A DNA stretch of 64,000 bases from an uncultured Prevotellaceae bacterium. GTDB taxonomy: Bacteria; Bacteroidota; Bacteroidia; Bacteroidales; Bacteroidaceae. This document shows positions 31,614 to 39,977 of this stretch, piece after piece; position 1 is the stretch's first letter, and each line of letters opens with the position of its first letter. The notes below the pieces were generated by a model. The model searched no databases. It saw only the letters and a list, made by a program, of their open reading frames with translations, and was not told the origin of the DNA. A program made the translations under genes and the position numbers. The stretch covers positions 18,919-82,918 of the forward strand of contig CACXJZ010000014.1 of the NCBI GenBank assembly GCA_902768105.1, read 5' to 3'.

Positions 31614-33821
31614 TTATTTTAGTAGATTGGCATTAAAGTGATTGACGGCCTGACGGAAGAGGTGCAGGCGGGTATTGCCGCCGTATATGCTGTGATTGCG
31701 GTTGGTGTAGGTCAGCTGACGGAAATCCTTGTCGGCCTGCACCAGCGCCTCGGTATATTCGGCCGTGTTGCGGAAGTGCACGTTGTCGTCAGCCAGTCCG
31801 TGACAGAGCAGCAGGGCACCATGCAGCTTTTCGGCACGGGCAATGGGGTTCACCTGGTCATAGCCCTCGGCATTCTCCTGCGGAGTACGCATATAGCGCT
31901 CAGAGTAGATGGTGTCGTAATAACGCCAGTTGGTGGGTGGTGCAATGGCTACGCCGGCAGCAAACACCTCACGGCCTTCAGACATCGACATCAGCGTGTT
32001 CCAGCCGCCATACGACCAGCCCCAGATGCCGATGCGCTCCTTATCGACGTAAGCCTGCTGTCCCAGCCAGAGAGCGCTCTCCACCTGGTCGCGGCTCTCC
32101 AGTTCTCCCAGTCGCAGGTAGGTGCACTTCTCGAACTCTGCGCCACGTCCGCCAGTACCACGGTTATCGACGCACACGCAGATATAGCCCTGCTGACAGA
32201 GATACATCTCCAGCAGCGCGCCCTGTCCGCACATGCCGTTGCCCCAGGCGTTCTGCACCTGCTGGTTGCCCGGTCCGCCATACTGGTACATGATGACGGG
32301 ATAGCGCTTCGTAGGCGTGAAGTCGGCAGGCTTAATCATCCAGCCGTTGAGCTTGACGCCCTCGGAAGTGGTAAACGTAAAGAGCTCGCGCGTACCTATA
32401 TTATACTGTGCCAGCTTCTCGCTGACATCCTTGTTGTCAATGAGCGTCTTAGTCACCTTGCGCCCCTCATGCAGCGTATAGACGGGCGGCGTGTTCAGGT
32501 CGCTCCACGTGTTCACGAAATACTTGTAGTTCGAGGAGAACACGGCGCTGTTCCATCCTGCGTCGGGCGTCAGCTGCTCCACCTTGCCGTTCTTGCGGGC
32601 CACAAAGACCTGCTGCTCCGTCGCACCATTGGCATGCGAAGCGAAATAGGTGTCGCCCGTTGCCTCGTCGAACCCATAGACATCACTCACCTCGTAATCA
32701 CCCTGCTCCACCTGACGCACGAGCTGTCCGCCGATGGTGTAGAGATAGAGGTGCATGAATCCTGTGCGGTCACTGGGCAAGAGGATGTGTCCGTCGGTGA
32801 TACGGAGGTTATCAAGCACTTCCTCCTTGATGTACTTGTCAACCTTCTCCTCCAGCAGCAGCTTGCTGACGGTGGATAGCGGATTGACGCTGTAGAGCCG
32901 CAGACAGTCCTGATGGCGGTTCATCGTCATGACAATGACCGACTCGGGGTTGCTCGTAGCCTTGATGCGGGGAATGTAGCCGTCAGCATCCAGGGGCACT
33001 TGCAAGGTGCGCGTCTGGCGGCTCTTGATGTCAAAGCTCATGACGCTCACGCGTGAATTGCGCTCACCTGCAATGGGATACTTATAGGAATATACTCCGG
33101 GATAGTCGGCATACTCCTCGTGAGTGGGACGCTGTCCCTTGTAGAGCGGGAACGAGAACTCGCGTACCTGACTCTCGTCGTAGCGAATCCAGCACAACTG
33201 CTTGGAGTCGGCCGAGAAGACCATGCTCTGCGATGTCGAGAACTCCTCCTCATACACCCAGTCGGGAATGCCGTTGATGATCTCGTTGCGCTTGCCGTCC
33301 TTCGTCACCTGACTCTCGGCATTGTTGTAGAGCAGCTTCACCAGGAAGATGTTATTCTCGCGCACGAAAGCTATCTGCTGACCATCGGGCGAGAAGAGTG
33401 GCGACTGCTGTGGGCCACCGTCGCTCAGCGGCTCCAACTTCTGGTTCCTGATGTCGTAGATGTAGAACTTCGCGGTGAACGAGTGGCGGTAGATGTAGTT
33501 GGTCTCCGTCTGGATGAGCAGGCGCTGTCCGTTGGGACTGACGATGTAGCCGTCAATGCCCTCCAGCTTCGCTCCGCGTGCGGTGGCCAGGTCGAGCAAG
33601 GTGCCCGTCAGCTCACCGGTCTTGAACGAGTACTGTTCAATGCGCTGACCGTCGTCGGAGATCTGTAAGTAACTCTCGCCGTCCTGTGCCGGCTGAATGG
33701 CTGCGATGCCCTGGGCGCGGAACACGCCGCGTGTAATATCCTGCAGGCTGAGGTTATCGCCAGCCCACACGGGGGCTACTGCCAACAGGAATAGCAGAAA
33801 AATAGATTCGATGCGTTTCAT
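31614..33821 (-). CDS. Dipeptidyl peptidase IV (S9B family)
   Basis: 735 residues. A signal peptide (LLFLLAVAPVWA) leads to an eight-bladed propeller domain carrying the substrate amino-terminus motif DWVYEEEF (near 190). The C-terminal alpha/beta hydrolase has the catalytic serine in GWSYGGW (about 602), aspartate in HGLADDNVH (about 677) and histidine in NHSIYGG (about 708). It cleaves X-Pro dipeptides from peptide amino termini in the periplasm, consistent with peptide nutrition in Prevotella. Its start overlaps the GldB-like gene by four bases. All catalytic residues are present. Confidence 0.95.
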   Translation of the reverse strand: MKRIESIFLLFLLAVAPVWAGDNLSLQDITRGVFRAQGIAAIQPAQDGESYLQISDDGQRIEQYSFKTGELTGTLLDLATARGAKLEGIDGYIVSPNGQRLLIQTETNYIYRHSFTAKFYIYDIRNQKLEPLSDGGPQQSPLFSPDGQQIAFVRENNIFLVKLLYNNAESQVTKDGKRNEIINGIPDWVYEEEFSTSQSMVFSADSKQLCWIRYDESQVREFSFPLYKGQRPTHEEYADYPGVYSYKYPIAGERNSRVSVMSFDIKSRQTRTLQVPLDADGYIPRIKATSNPESVIVMTMNRHQDCLRLYSVNPLSTVSKLLLEEKVDKYIKEEVLDNLRITDGHILLPSDRTGFMHLYLYTIGGQLVRQVEQGDYEVSDVYGFDEATGDTYFASHANGATEQQVFVARKNGKVEQLTPDAGWNSAVFSSNYKYFVNTWSDLNTPPVYTLHEGRKVTKTLIDNKDVSEKLAQYNIGTRELFTFTTSEGVKLNGWMIKPADFTPTKRYPVIMYQYGGPGNQQVQNAWGNGMCGQGALLEMYLCQQGYICVCVDNRGTGGRGAEFEKCTYLRLGELESRDQVESALWLGQQAYVDKERIGIWGWSYGGWNTLMSMSEGREVFAAGVAIAPPTNWRYYDTIYSERYMRTPQENAEGYDQVNPIARAEKLHGALLLCHGLADDNVHFRNTAEYTEALVQADKDFRQLTYTNRNHSIYGGNTRLHLFRQAVNHFNANLLK

Positions 33822-34603
33822 ATTTGTTTGTTTTCCAATAATTGCGGTACGCTGGTCTTGGGATGCTTGCGCATGTAGTCATCGACGGCTTTGACATGCT
33901 CATTGGTAAAGGTTTGCTTCTTCGTGACGCGGTTGACCACCCATTGTATCTTTCCCATGTGACGGTGACGCATTATCATCGAGGTGTCCACCGATTCGTT
34001 CATCGGGAACCTGCTCAGGATGAAGAAGCCGATGCAGTCGGGCACAATCATCTTGCGCGTCATCTGACGGCGTTGCTCTTCAGGATAATATTTCGCATAG
34101 AGCGGATAGTCGGCACCCAGATACTTGTCAAGACTGATGCCCACCGTGCTGTCACCCACGATGATACTCTGCGTAAGGGCACCTATCTGCGCATAGACCA
34201 GGGGCAGCTGCATGTCGGGCAGCAGCTTCTGCAGCTCCTTGAAGGCCGAGGTCAGCTCCCGGTCAATGTCGCTGATGTCGGCAAACTGCTTCTCCACGTC
34301 AATCATGATGGCCTGCAGCACAGAATCCTTGTAGTAATGCAGGAACTTGGAGTTAATCATGGGGTCGTTCACCTGGCCTATCTTCAACACGTCTTCAATC
34401 AGCATGCGCGTCTGCTCCGGGTAGCGCGTATTCAACTGCTGCAATGCCGAACGGTCGCCCGTAGTCAGATACAGCGTCTGAATACGGTCGTAGCGCTCCA
34501 GCACAACATCCTCCGAGAGATGCTCGTCGCCGGGCTTGAAGTGCCATTCGCAGCCAATGCAAAGCAGCATACAGGCTAATACGCAAAGATAGAATCTACG
34601 CAC
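33818..34603 (-). CDS. GldB-like lipoprotein
   Basis: 261 residues. A lipoprotein signal peptide ends at a cysteine near 18 (MLLCIGCEW). The mature protein resembles the gliding-motility lipoprotein GldB, especially VGISLDKYLGADYPLY near 155-170 followed by EQRRQMTRKMIVPDCIGFFILSRFP. Prevotella are not known gliders; in non-gliding relatives such homologs persist, possibly in envelope or secretion functions. No metal-binding HExxH is seen. It is first in an operon with the DPP-IV and DUF4861 genes, with its own consensus promoter. Confidence 0.72.
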   Translation of the reverse strand: MRRFYLCVLACMLLCIGCEWHFKPGDEHLSEDVVLERYDRIQTLYLTTGDRSALQQLNTRYPEQTRMLIEDVLKIGQVNDPMINSKFLHYYKDSVLQAIMIDVEKQFADISDIDRELTSAFKELQKLLPDMQLPLVYAQIGALTQSIIVGDSTVGISLDKYLGADYPLYAKYYPEEQRRQMTRKMIVPDCIGFFILSRFPMNESVDTSMIMRHRHMGKIQWVVNRVTKKQTFTNEHVKAVDDYMRKHPKTSVPQLLENKQI

Positions 34604-34645
34604 AATCAGATATTAAATTTTGAAAGACGATGTTAAATTCGTTTG

Positions 34646-34677
34646 CAAATATACTAAAAAATCTAATTAATTCCAAA
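34646..34677 (-). promoter_or_regulatory. Promoter of the gldB-like/DPP-IV operon
   Basis: Minus strand TATATTTG at 34646-34653 and TTTG at 34674-34677, spacer 20. Confidence 0.8.
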
Positions 34678-34717
34678 TTTTAACCAAAAAAATATCAATT
34701 TCACGCTAAAATATGTT

Positions 34718-34725
34718 TATCTTTG
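34718..34725 (+). promoter_or_regulatory. -7 box of the 34755 gene
   Basis: TATCTTTG, 29 bases before the chosen ATG. It rules out an in-frame ATG at 34713. Confidence 0.7.
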
Positions 34726-34754
34726 CCCTAAAGACAAGCAAAAAACTAATCAAA

Positions 34755-36020
34755 ATGAACAAAAAACATATCCTTTCACTATGTCTCTTGGGCATCAGTC
34801 TGACCTCTTTTTCGCAGGTTGTGACCAGCATCCAAGTAAGCAACCCTACGAAGACTGCGCTCACGGCTCAACCCGTGACGATGGATCTCGGTCAGCAGAC
34901 CACCATCGTCAGGTCAGCCCTTGTCACGCTCGACGGACAGGAGGTTCCCTGCCAGCTGGACGATCTCAACGGCGACGGACGCTTCGACGAGCTGTTTTTC
35001 CTGACTGACCTGAAGGCAAAGCAGAGCCGCACATTCACCATACAACTGTTCAGCGAGGGCACTCCCCGCCCCTACGAGCCGCAGGTCTATGCGGAAATGC
35101 TCCTGTCGAACAAGAAAATCAAGGAGGAAAACAAGCAGGACCTTTACATCAGTAGCCTGACCGTAGAGCGAGGCACCAACCCCTACTGGCAGCTGCACCA
35201 TCACGGTCCGGCATTCGAAAACCGCCTCGTGGCCTACCGCATCTATTTCGACCACCGGCAGACGGTTGACATCTACGGCAAGTACCACCAGGGACTCGAG
35301 CTGCACGACACGCAGTTCTATCCTGACAGCCTGCAGAAAGCCACGGGCTACGGCGACGACGTGCTGTGGGTAGGTTCCACCCTCGGACTGGGAACGCTGC
35401 GCGGATGGAACGGCACAGAGCCCGTGATGCTCGACGACGTCAATCGCCGCACGCTGCGCATCCTGGCCTATGGTCCCCTGCGCACCATCGTCGAGGTTAT
35501 TGACGACGGCTGGAACGCCCCCTCGGCCCTCATACATCAAACATCAAACATCATACATCATACATCCCCCCTCACCATGACCACCCGCTACACGCTGACG
35601 GCTGGCCGTCGCGACTGCATGGTTGACGTGCTGTTCAACCGTCCAGCCGCTGACCGCGAGTTCTGCACAGGCATCATCAACGTTAAGCAGTCCCTTGAGT
35701 TCAGTGACCACAACGGACTGCGCGGCTGCTGGGGCACCGACTGGCCCGTATCTGCCAAGGATTCCGCCGGCCATAAGCGTGAGACCGTAGGACTGGGCAT
35801 CTGCCTGCCCCGACAGAACGTCGTACAGGAACTGCCCAAGGACAAGCGCAACTACCCCTTCGTGGTTGCCACCCAGACCGACGCCTTGCACTACGCCATC
35901 ACCTTCTCGTCCGACAACGAGGACTTCGGCTACCACTCTGCCGACGCCTGGTTTGCCTACCTGCAGGAGTGGAAGCAGCAGCTGGCCGCCCGAGCCGCTG
36001 TCATCGTCACGCAGAAATAA
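34755..36020 (+). CDS. Secreted DUF4861 protein, second copy
   Basis: 421 residues from the ATG at 34755 (signal peptide MNKKHILSLCLLGISLTSFS). It shares the overall plan of the DUF4861 protein at 30375: an initial beta domain (VTSIQVSNPTKTALTAQPV), AFENRLVAYRIYFDHRQTVDIYGK, GYGDDVLWVGSTLGLGTLRGW and a C-terminal FGYHSADAWFAYLQEW. Residues about 259-272 (IHQTSNIIHHTS) are encoded by an ACATCAA/ACATCAT tandem repeat, apparently tolerated in a surface loop. It is divergent from the gldB-like operon. A possible helper of polysaccharide use, but no catalytic residues can be named. Confidence 0.78.
   Translation: MNKKHILSLCLLGISLTSFSQVVTSIQVSNPTKTALTAQPVTMDLGQQTTIVRSALVTLDGQEVPCQLDDLNGDGRFDELFFLTDLKAKQSRTFTIQLFSEGTPRPYEPQVYAEMLLSNKKIKEENKQDLYISSLTVERGTNPYWQLHHHGPAFENRLVAYRIYFDHRQTVDIYGKYHQGLELHDTQFYPDSLQKATGYGDDVLWVGSTLGLGTLRGWNGTEPVMLDDVNRRTLRILAYGPLRTIVEVIDDGWNAPSALIHQTSNIIHHTSPLTMTTRYTLTAGRRDCMVDVLFNRPAADREFCTGIINVKQSLEFSDHNGLRGCWGTDWPVSAKDSAGHKRETVGLGICLPRQNVVQELPKDKRNYPFVVATQTDALHYAITFSSDNEDFGYHSADAWFAYLQEWKQQLAARAAVIVTQK
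35532..35565. repeat. ACATCAWACATCA tandem repeat inside the DUF4861 gene
   Basis: Five units of a 7-base motif (ACATCAA or ACATCAT, the last incomplete), in frame within the coding sequence. Confidence 0.75.
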
Positions 36021-36035
36021 TTTCTTTATATTCGC

Positions 36036-36064
36036 ACGGAGAACGTCATAGCGATGTTCTCCGT
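36036..36064. terminator. Hairpin after the 34755 gene
   Basis: ACGGAGAAC (36036-36044) pairs perfectly with GTTCTCCGT (36056-36064) around 11 bases. There is no T run, so termination efficiency is uncertain. Confidence 0.5.
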
Positions 36065-36071
36065 TGTTGTA

Positions 36072-36161
36072 GCAGGGGAGGTTTGGAGGGGGGGTGGTTT
36101 AATTTTTGGTACAGCACCTTTTCATGGCATGAAACCACCCTTTTCACGGCATGAAAAGGTG
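36072..36161. repeat. GGGGAGG half-element and 11-base inverted repeat
   Basis: GGGGAGGTTTGGAGGGGGG at about 36075 belongs to the GGGGAGG family. CACCTTTTCAT (36115-36125) and ATGAAAAGGTG (36151-36161) form a perfect inverted repeat with GGCATGAAA repeated beside each arm. The segment lies between convergent genes. Confidence 0.65.
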
Positions 36162-36206
36162 CGTTTCATTACGGGAAAGCTCTTCACTCAATCTTCCCTT
36201 ACAAGA

Positions 36207-38243
36207 CTATTTCCTGTATTTCTTGATGACCGAATAGGCGGTGTAGAGACCCAGCTCACCGGCCTTCGAGAGGTCGCTGATGCCTTCCTGCTGCTGACTG
36301 CTGTAGAGGCGGGCAAGACCGCGGTTGTACCACGCCTCGGCCAGTTGCGGGTCGAGCTCAAGGGCCTTTGTCAGGTCGTCGATGGCACGTCCATAGTCAG
36401 AGCGCTGGGCATAGAGGGTGCCGCGGTTGTAATACAGGTACGCGTTCTGGGGAGCGAGGCTGATGGCCTGTGTGAGGTCGCCTATGACGCTGGCGGTCTT
36501 CATGCCCACGTCGGTGCCTTGCGAGGCATTGAAGTCGTTGGCCTTGGCCTGGCAGTAGGCTCGCTGCCAGAGTGCGAGCACGCTCGTGGTGTCGCTCTGC
36601 AGATAGGTGGTCAGGTCTTCCACAGCGCTGTCGAAGTTCTGTATCTCGGCGTAGGCAATGGCACGCTGGAGATAGAGAGGGCCCCTCCCGGCCTCCCCTG
36701 AATGGGAGGAGGACAGCGCTACTGAGAGCGAATCGATGTAGGCAAAGTAGGCGTTCGTCTGTGCCTCGTCGAGCGAACGCTGGGCGTTGGAGAGGAACAG
36801 GCGGCGCACGCCGCGTTGCTGGTTGTAGGCCTCCACCTGCGGACAGAGCGTCAGCTTGGTGCGCACGTCGCCTGTCTGGGGACGATGGAGCGACAGTCCG
36901 TAGAGCGGCAGCAGCTCAATCTCCACCTTGCGGTTCTGCACGCGACCACGATACTCGCTCTTATACTCATGATCGACCTCCTGCTCGTCGGCCACGACTA
37001 TCTGGTTGTACTTCTCCAGGTCGTCGTCAGAGCGCTTACGCATCTGCTTCTTCGAGAGGCGCGGCTGAGTGCCATAGAGATGCTTGTAGAGCTGGGCGCG
37101 ATAGACGCGGAACTCGTCGGCATCGGCCTGCTTCGTCATGCCCAGACGACGGTAGCAGCTGGCACGGCTCTGCAAGCCCGTCCAGAAGTTGGGGTACTGG
37201 TCGATGACCTTCGTATAGTCGCGAATGGCACCACGCAGGTCGCCCGTCTTGTCGAGCAGCGTGGCACGGTTGTAGAGCGCCATGAGGTTGTCGGGCTCGA
37301 GCTTCAATACGAAGTCGAAGTCGGTGATGGCACGGTTGTCGTCGCCCACCTGTGCACGCAACAATCCACGGTTGTAGTGGCCGAGGAAGTTGTTGGGGTC
37401 GAAGTCGAGCGCCGCGTCATAGTCTGCCATCGCACCACGCAGGTTGTTCTGGTTGTAACGTGCCAGAGCACGGTTGATGTAGTTGTTGGCCTGTTTGGGC
37501 AGCAGATGGATGGCCTTGCTCAGGTATTCCTCCGACTCCTTCCACTCGCTACGGGCGAGGCTGATGATGGAACGCTCTGCCCAGATATTGCCGTCGTAGG
37601 GGTCGAGCTCCAAGCTCTTGTCGAGTGCGACGATGGCGTTGGCGGTGTCCTTCTCGAGCATATAGACCTCGGCACGCATGGAATATCCTCGTGCATACTG
37701 GCTCCAGCGCGTCAGCATGGTATCGAGTTCCAGGTGCGCCTGTGCATAGTCTTTCTCGTGGATGTGACAGAGAATGCGGTTGTGCCACAGGTTCTGTCCG
37801 TCAGGAGCATACTTCAGGGCACGGGTATAGTCGCCGATGGCCTCCTTGTACTTCTTCTGCTGAATGCGCGTCAGGCCACGCAACTCGTAAAGATTCACGA
37901 TGTAGGGGTTACGCTCGATGGCCTCCGTACAGTCAGCCTCGGCACCTGCGAAGTCGTCAAGGTAATACTTGGCCACAGCCCGGAAGAACCAAGGCTCGTA
38001 GAGATAGGGCTTGGCGGCAATGGCCTGATTGAAATACTGGATGCTGAGCACGTAGTCCTCGTAATAGAGTGCCGAGCGTCCAATCATCACCAGGCGGTCG
38101 GTGTTGAATTGGGCAAAACAGTTTAAAGTGAAGAATGAAGAGTGAAGAGCGAAGAATGCCACACACAACAAAAACCTACAAAGAAGCTGATGTTGCACAA
38201 TACGTCGCCAACAAGTAGCGGTAGCGAATTTTTCACTCTTCAT
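36207..38243 (-). CDS. Large TPR-repeat protein with signal peptide
   Basis: 678 residues. The signal peptide core (about 24-44, ending NCFAQ) is partly encoded by a heptad repeat. About ten TPR motifs follow between 48 and 390 (for example YNRGLLRAQVGDDNRAITDFDFVLKLEP), then a less regular section (390-540) and more TPRs (525-665). It is likely a periplasmic or outer-membrane scaffold. Residues about 508-522 (SSSHSGEAGRGP) come from an in-frame GGGGAGG-type element. The ATG at 38243 lies inside a 14-base tandem array, so the true start is uncertain; no other good ATG precedes the hydrophobic core. It is last in the SPOR-ruvX-def series. Confidence 0.82.
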   Translation of the reverse strand: MKSEKFATATCWRRIVQHQLLCRFLLCVAFFALHSSFFTLNCFAQFNTDRLVMIGRSALYYEDYVLSIQYFNQAIAAKPYLYEPWFFRAVAKYYLDDFAGAEADCTEAIERNPYIVNLYELRGLTRIQQKKYKEAIGDYTRALKYAPDGQNLWHNRILCHIHEKDYAQAHLELDTMLTRWSQYARGYSMRAEVYMLEKDTANAIVALDKSLELDPYDGNIWAERSIISLARSEWKESEEYLSKAIHLLPKQANNYINRALARYNQNNLRGAMADYDAALDFDPNNFLGHYNRGLLRAQVGDDNRAITDFDFVLKLEPDNLMALYNRATLLDKTGDLRGAIRDYTKVIDQYPNFWTGLQSRASCYRRLGMTKQADADEFRVYRAQLYKHLYGTQPRLSKKQMRKRSDDDLEKYNQIVVADEQEVDHEYKSEYRGRVQNRKVEIELLPLYGLSLHRPQTGDVRTKLTLCPQVEAYNQQRGVRRLFLSNAQRSLDEAQTNAYFAYIDSLSVALSSSHSGEAGRGPLYLQRAIAYAEIQNFDSAVEDLTTYLQSDTTSVLALWQRAYCQAKANDFNASQGTDVGMKTASVIGDLTQAISLAPQNAYLYYNRGTLYAQRSDYGRAIDDLTKALELDPQLAEAWYNRGLARLYSSQQQEGISDLSKAGELGLYTAYSVIKKYRK
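36680..36716. repeat. GGGGAGG-type element inside the TPR gene
   Basis: Minus strand CTCCCATTCAGGGGAG hairpin followed by GCCGGGAGGGGCCC. It encodes a G/S-rich insert in frame. Confidence 0.65.
38121..38158. repeat. Heptad repeat inside the TPR gene signal peptide
   Basis: Plus strand GTTTAAAGTGAAGAATGAAG then AGTGAAGAGCGAAGAA. It encodes residues 29-41 (AFFALHSSFFTLN) on the opposite strand. The same GTTTAAAGTGAAGAGT edge ends ftsY. Confidence 0.75.
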
Positions 38244-38300
38244 TTTTCACTCTTCATTTTTCACTCTTCATTCTTCACTCTTCATTCTTCACTCTTCACT
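38215..38300. repeat. Five-unit 14-base tandem array joining def and the TPR gene
   Basis: Units TTTTTCACTCTTCA or TTCTTCACTCTTCA run from 38229 to 38298, with the AGTAGCGGTAGCGAATT head at 38215-38230. The stop codon of def (38296-38298) and the start codon of the TPR gene (38241-38243) both lie inside it. Confidence 0.85.
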
Positions 38301-38856
38301 TAGACGCAGCCTTTGTCTTATAGCCACAACGGTAACGGCCCTGCATGAGGGCACGCAGCTTGCTCTTGATGAGTTGCTTGCGGAGCGGAGAGATGCGGTC
38401 AATGAACATCTTGCCGTCCAGGTGGTCGAACTCGTGCTGCATGACACGTGCCAGATAGCCATCGACCCACTCGTCGTGAGCCTCGAGGTTCTCGTCGAGC
38501 CACTTCACGTGGATGCGCGTGGGACGCGTCACCTTCTCGTGGATGGCAGGCAGCGAGAGGCAGCCCTCCTCCATGGTCTCGGTCTGCTCGTCGTCGAACT
38601 CGATGATGTGCGGATTGATGTAGGCATGACGAAAGTCCTTGTACTCGGGATAGTCGTCCTTGAGCACGTCAAGGTCGATGACTGCCACGCGGATGGCCTT
38701 GCCAATCTGCGGACCAGCCAGTCCCACGCCGTCTGATGCCGTCAGCGTCTCGAACATGTCGGCGAGCAGCTCCTTCAGGTTCGGATAGTCCGTTGGAATA
38801 TCCTCGGCCACCTTTCGCAGTACGGGTTGGCCATAAATATAAATAGGTAAAATCAC
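38296..38856 (-). CDS. def: Peptide deformylase
   Basis: 186 residues. It removes the formyl group from nascent proteins using a metal ion. All three family motifs are present: GVGLAGPQIG (near 43-52), EEGCLSLP (near 96) and QHEFDHLDGKMF (near 140), supplying one cysteine and two histidines for the metal. The C-terminal extension KSKLRALMQGRYRCGYKTKAASK is common in Bacteroidota. It follows ruvX by 21 bases, and its stop lies in the 14-base tandem array. Confidence 0.96.
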   Translation of the reverse strand: MILPIYIYGQPVLRKVAEDIPTDYPNLKELLADMFETLTASDGVGLAGPQIGKAIRVAVIDLDVLKDDYPEYKDFRHAYINPHIIEFDDEQTETMEEGCLSLPAIHEKVTRPTRIHVKWLDENLEAHDEWVDGYLARVMQHEFDHLDGKMFIDRISPLRKQLIKSKLRALMQGRYRCGYKTKAASK

Positions 38857-38877
38857 TTCTATTTACAATTTAACAAT

Positions 38878-39294
38878 TTACAGTTTACGTGATCGCATGT
38901 AATCCTCTAAAATGATGGTGGCACTAATCTCATCAACCAAGGCCTTGTCCTGACGCGCCTTCTTCTTCAAGCCACCCTCAAGCATGGCCTGATGAGCCAG
39001 GACCGACGTGAAACGCTCGTCGTAGAGCTCGATGGGAATCTGGGGCATCGCCTTGCGCCAGCGGCTGACGAACGCCTGCACGCGCGGCAGGTTCTCGCTG
39101 GGCTGACCGTTGGGCTGTCGGGGCTCGCCGATGACGATGCGCTCCACCTGCTCGCGCTCGGTGTAAGCCTTGAGGTAATCGAAAAGCTCAGAAGTGGAAA
39201 CAGTCGCCAACCCTCCGGCTATGAGCTGCAGAGGGTCGGTGACTGCCAGTCCTGTACGCTTCTTACCGTAGTCAATGGAAAGAATACGTGCCAC
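38878..39294 (-). CDS. ruvX: Putative pre-16S rRNA nuclease / Holliday junction resolvase-like YqgF
   Basis: 138 residues, the standard YqgF/RuvX length. The RNase H-like fold carries the first acidic residue in ILSIDYGKKRTGLAVTD, then VIGEPRQPNGQPSE, and a conserved YDERFTSVLAHQAM. The YqgF family processes the 16S rRNA 5' end in E. coli. It lies 14 bases after the SPOR lipoprotein gene and before def, a common Bacteroidota gene order. Confidence 0.94.
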   Translation of the reverse strand: MARILSIDYGKKRTGLAVTDPLQLIAGGLATVSTSELFDYLKAYTEREQVERIVIGEPRQPNGQPSENLPRVQAFVSRWRKAMPQIPIELYDERFTSVLAHQAMLEGGLKKKARQDKALVDEISATIILEDYMRSRKL

Positions 39295-39308
39295 TCTTTA
39301 GTCGTTGC

Positions 39309-39803
39309 TTATTTTGCGTAGAGCAACCAAGCACCCTGATACTGCTGTGCCAGCTGGTCACGGCTCTGAGCTGCCTCGGGCTTCGTGTCGAACGAAGAAG
39401 CAACCACACGATACATATTGTTCTGAGGAGTATAGACCAGACGAGCGTCGTAGCCCTTCTGAATGAGGCGCTGTACCTCACCCTCGGCATTAGCCTTCAG
39501 CGTGAACGAACCGATAACCACGCTGTAAGCCTTCAGGGGAGCGCCAGACTGGAGCTCAACATTCTCCTGGCGTACGGGAGTAGCGTCGTTGTTGTCAACA
39601 ATACGGGTCTCTGTCACAGGAGTCGTTACAACAGGAGTAACGGTAGGAGTCTCGGTCGTCACAGCAGGAGTAACGGTAGTCTGCTGCTCGGTTCTCTGCT
39701 GAGCTTTCAAGTAAGCCTTCTTGTAGGCACTCTCACTCGATCCACAACTTGTCAAAGCCATAGCGACGCACAATCCGGCGCCCAAAAACATGTACTTGTT
39801 CAT
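39309..39803 (-). CDS. SPOR-domain lipoprotein
   Basis: 164 residues. A lipoprotein signal peptide ends in LTSCGSS (cysteine near 20). A linker rich in T, V and P (41-75) follows, with the SPOR domain at about 88-164 (KAYSVVIGSFTLKANAEGEVQRL through QGAWLLYAK). SPOR domains bind denuded peptidoglycan at division sites. It heads the ruvX-def-TPR series; a weak -7 box (TAATTTCG, minus strand) lies near 39860. Divergent from the YtxH gene. Confidence 0.9.
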   Translation of the reverse strand: MNKYMFLGAGLCVAMALTSCGSSESAYKKAYLKAQQRTEQQTTVTPAVTTETPTVTPVVTTPVTETRIVDNNDATPVRQENVELQSGAPLKAYSVVIGSFTLKANAEGEVQRLIQKGYDARLVYTPQNNMYRVVASSFDTKPEAAQSRDQLAQQYQGAWLLYAK

Positions 39804-39897
39804 TTCTTTTTATTCTTTATTTGTTAGACTTATACTGATTTATTGACCGCGAAATTACAAAATAATGTGCAATTAGAGTGAATTTTCCTACATAAAG

Positions 39898-39928
39898 TTT
39901 GTTAAATGCAATTTTTTTTATAATTTTG
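39898..39928 (+). promoter_or_regulatory. Promoter of the YtxH-like operon
   Basis: TTTG at 39898-39901 and TAATTTTG at 39921-39928, spacer 19. Confidence 0.82.
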
Positions 39929-39977
39929 CCTGCATAAAACAAGTTCTATTAATATTTATAATTAAAACTACAAGACT

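Noticed and set aside
36816-38126. A 436-codon plus strand frame opposite the TPR gene
   Set aside because: Shadow of repetitive TPR codons; no start context and no domain.
38229-38298. CRISPR array or variable-number surface repeat
   Set aside because: 14-base units without spacers that lie across a gene junction; only a few overlap coding sequence.
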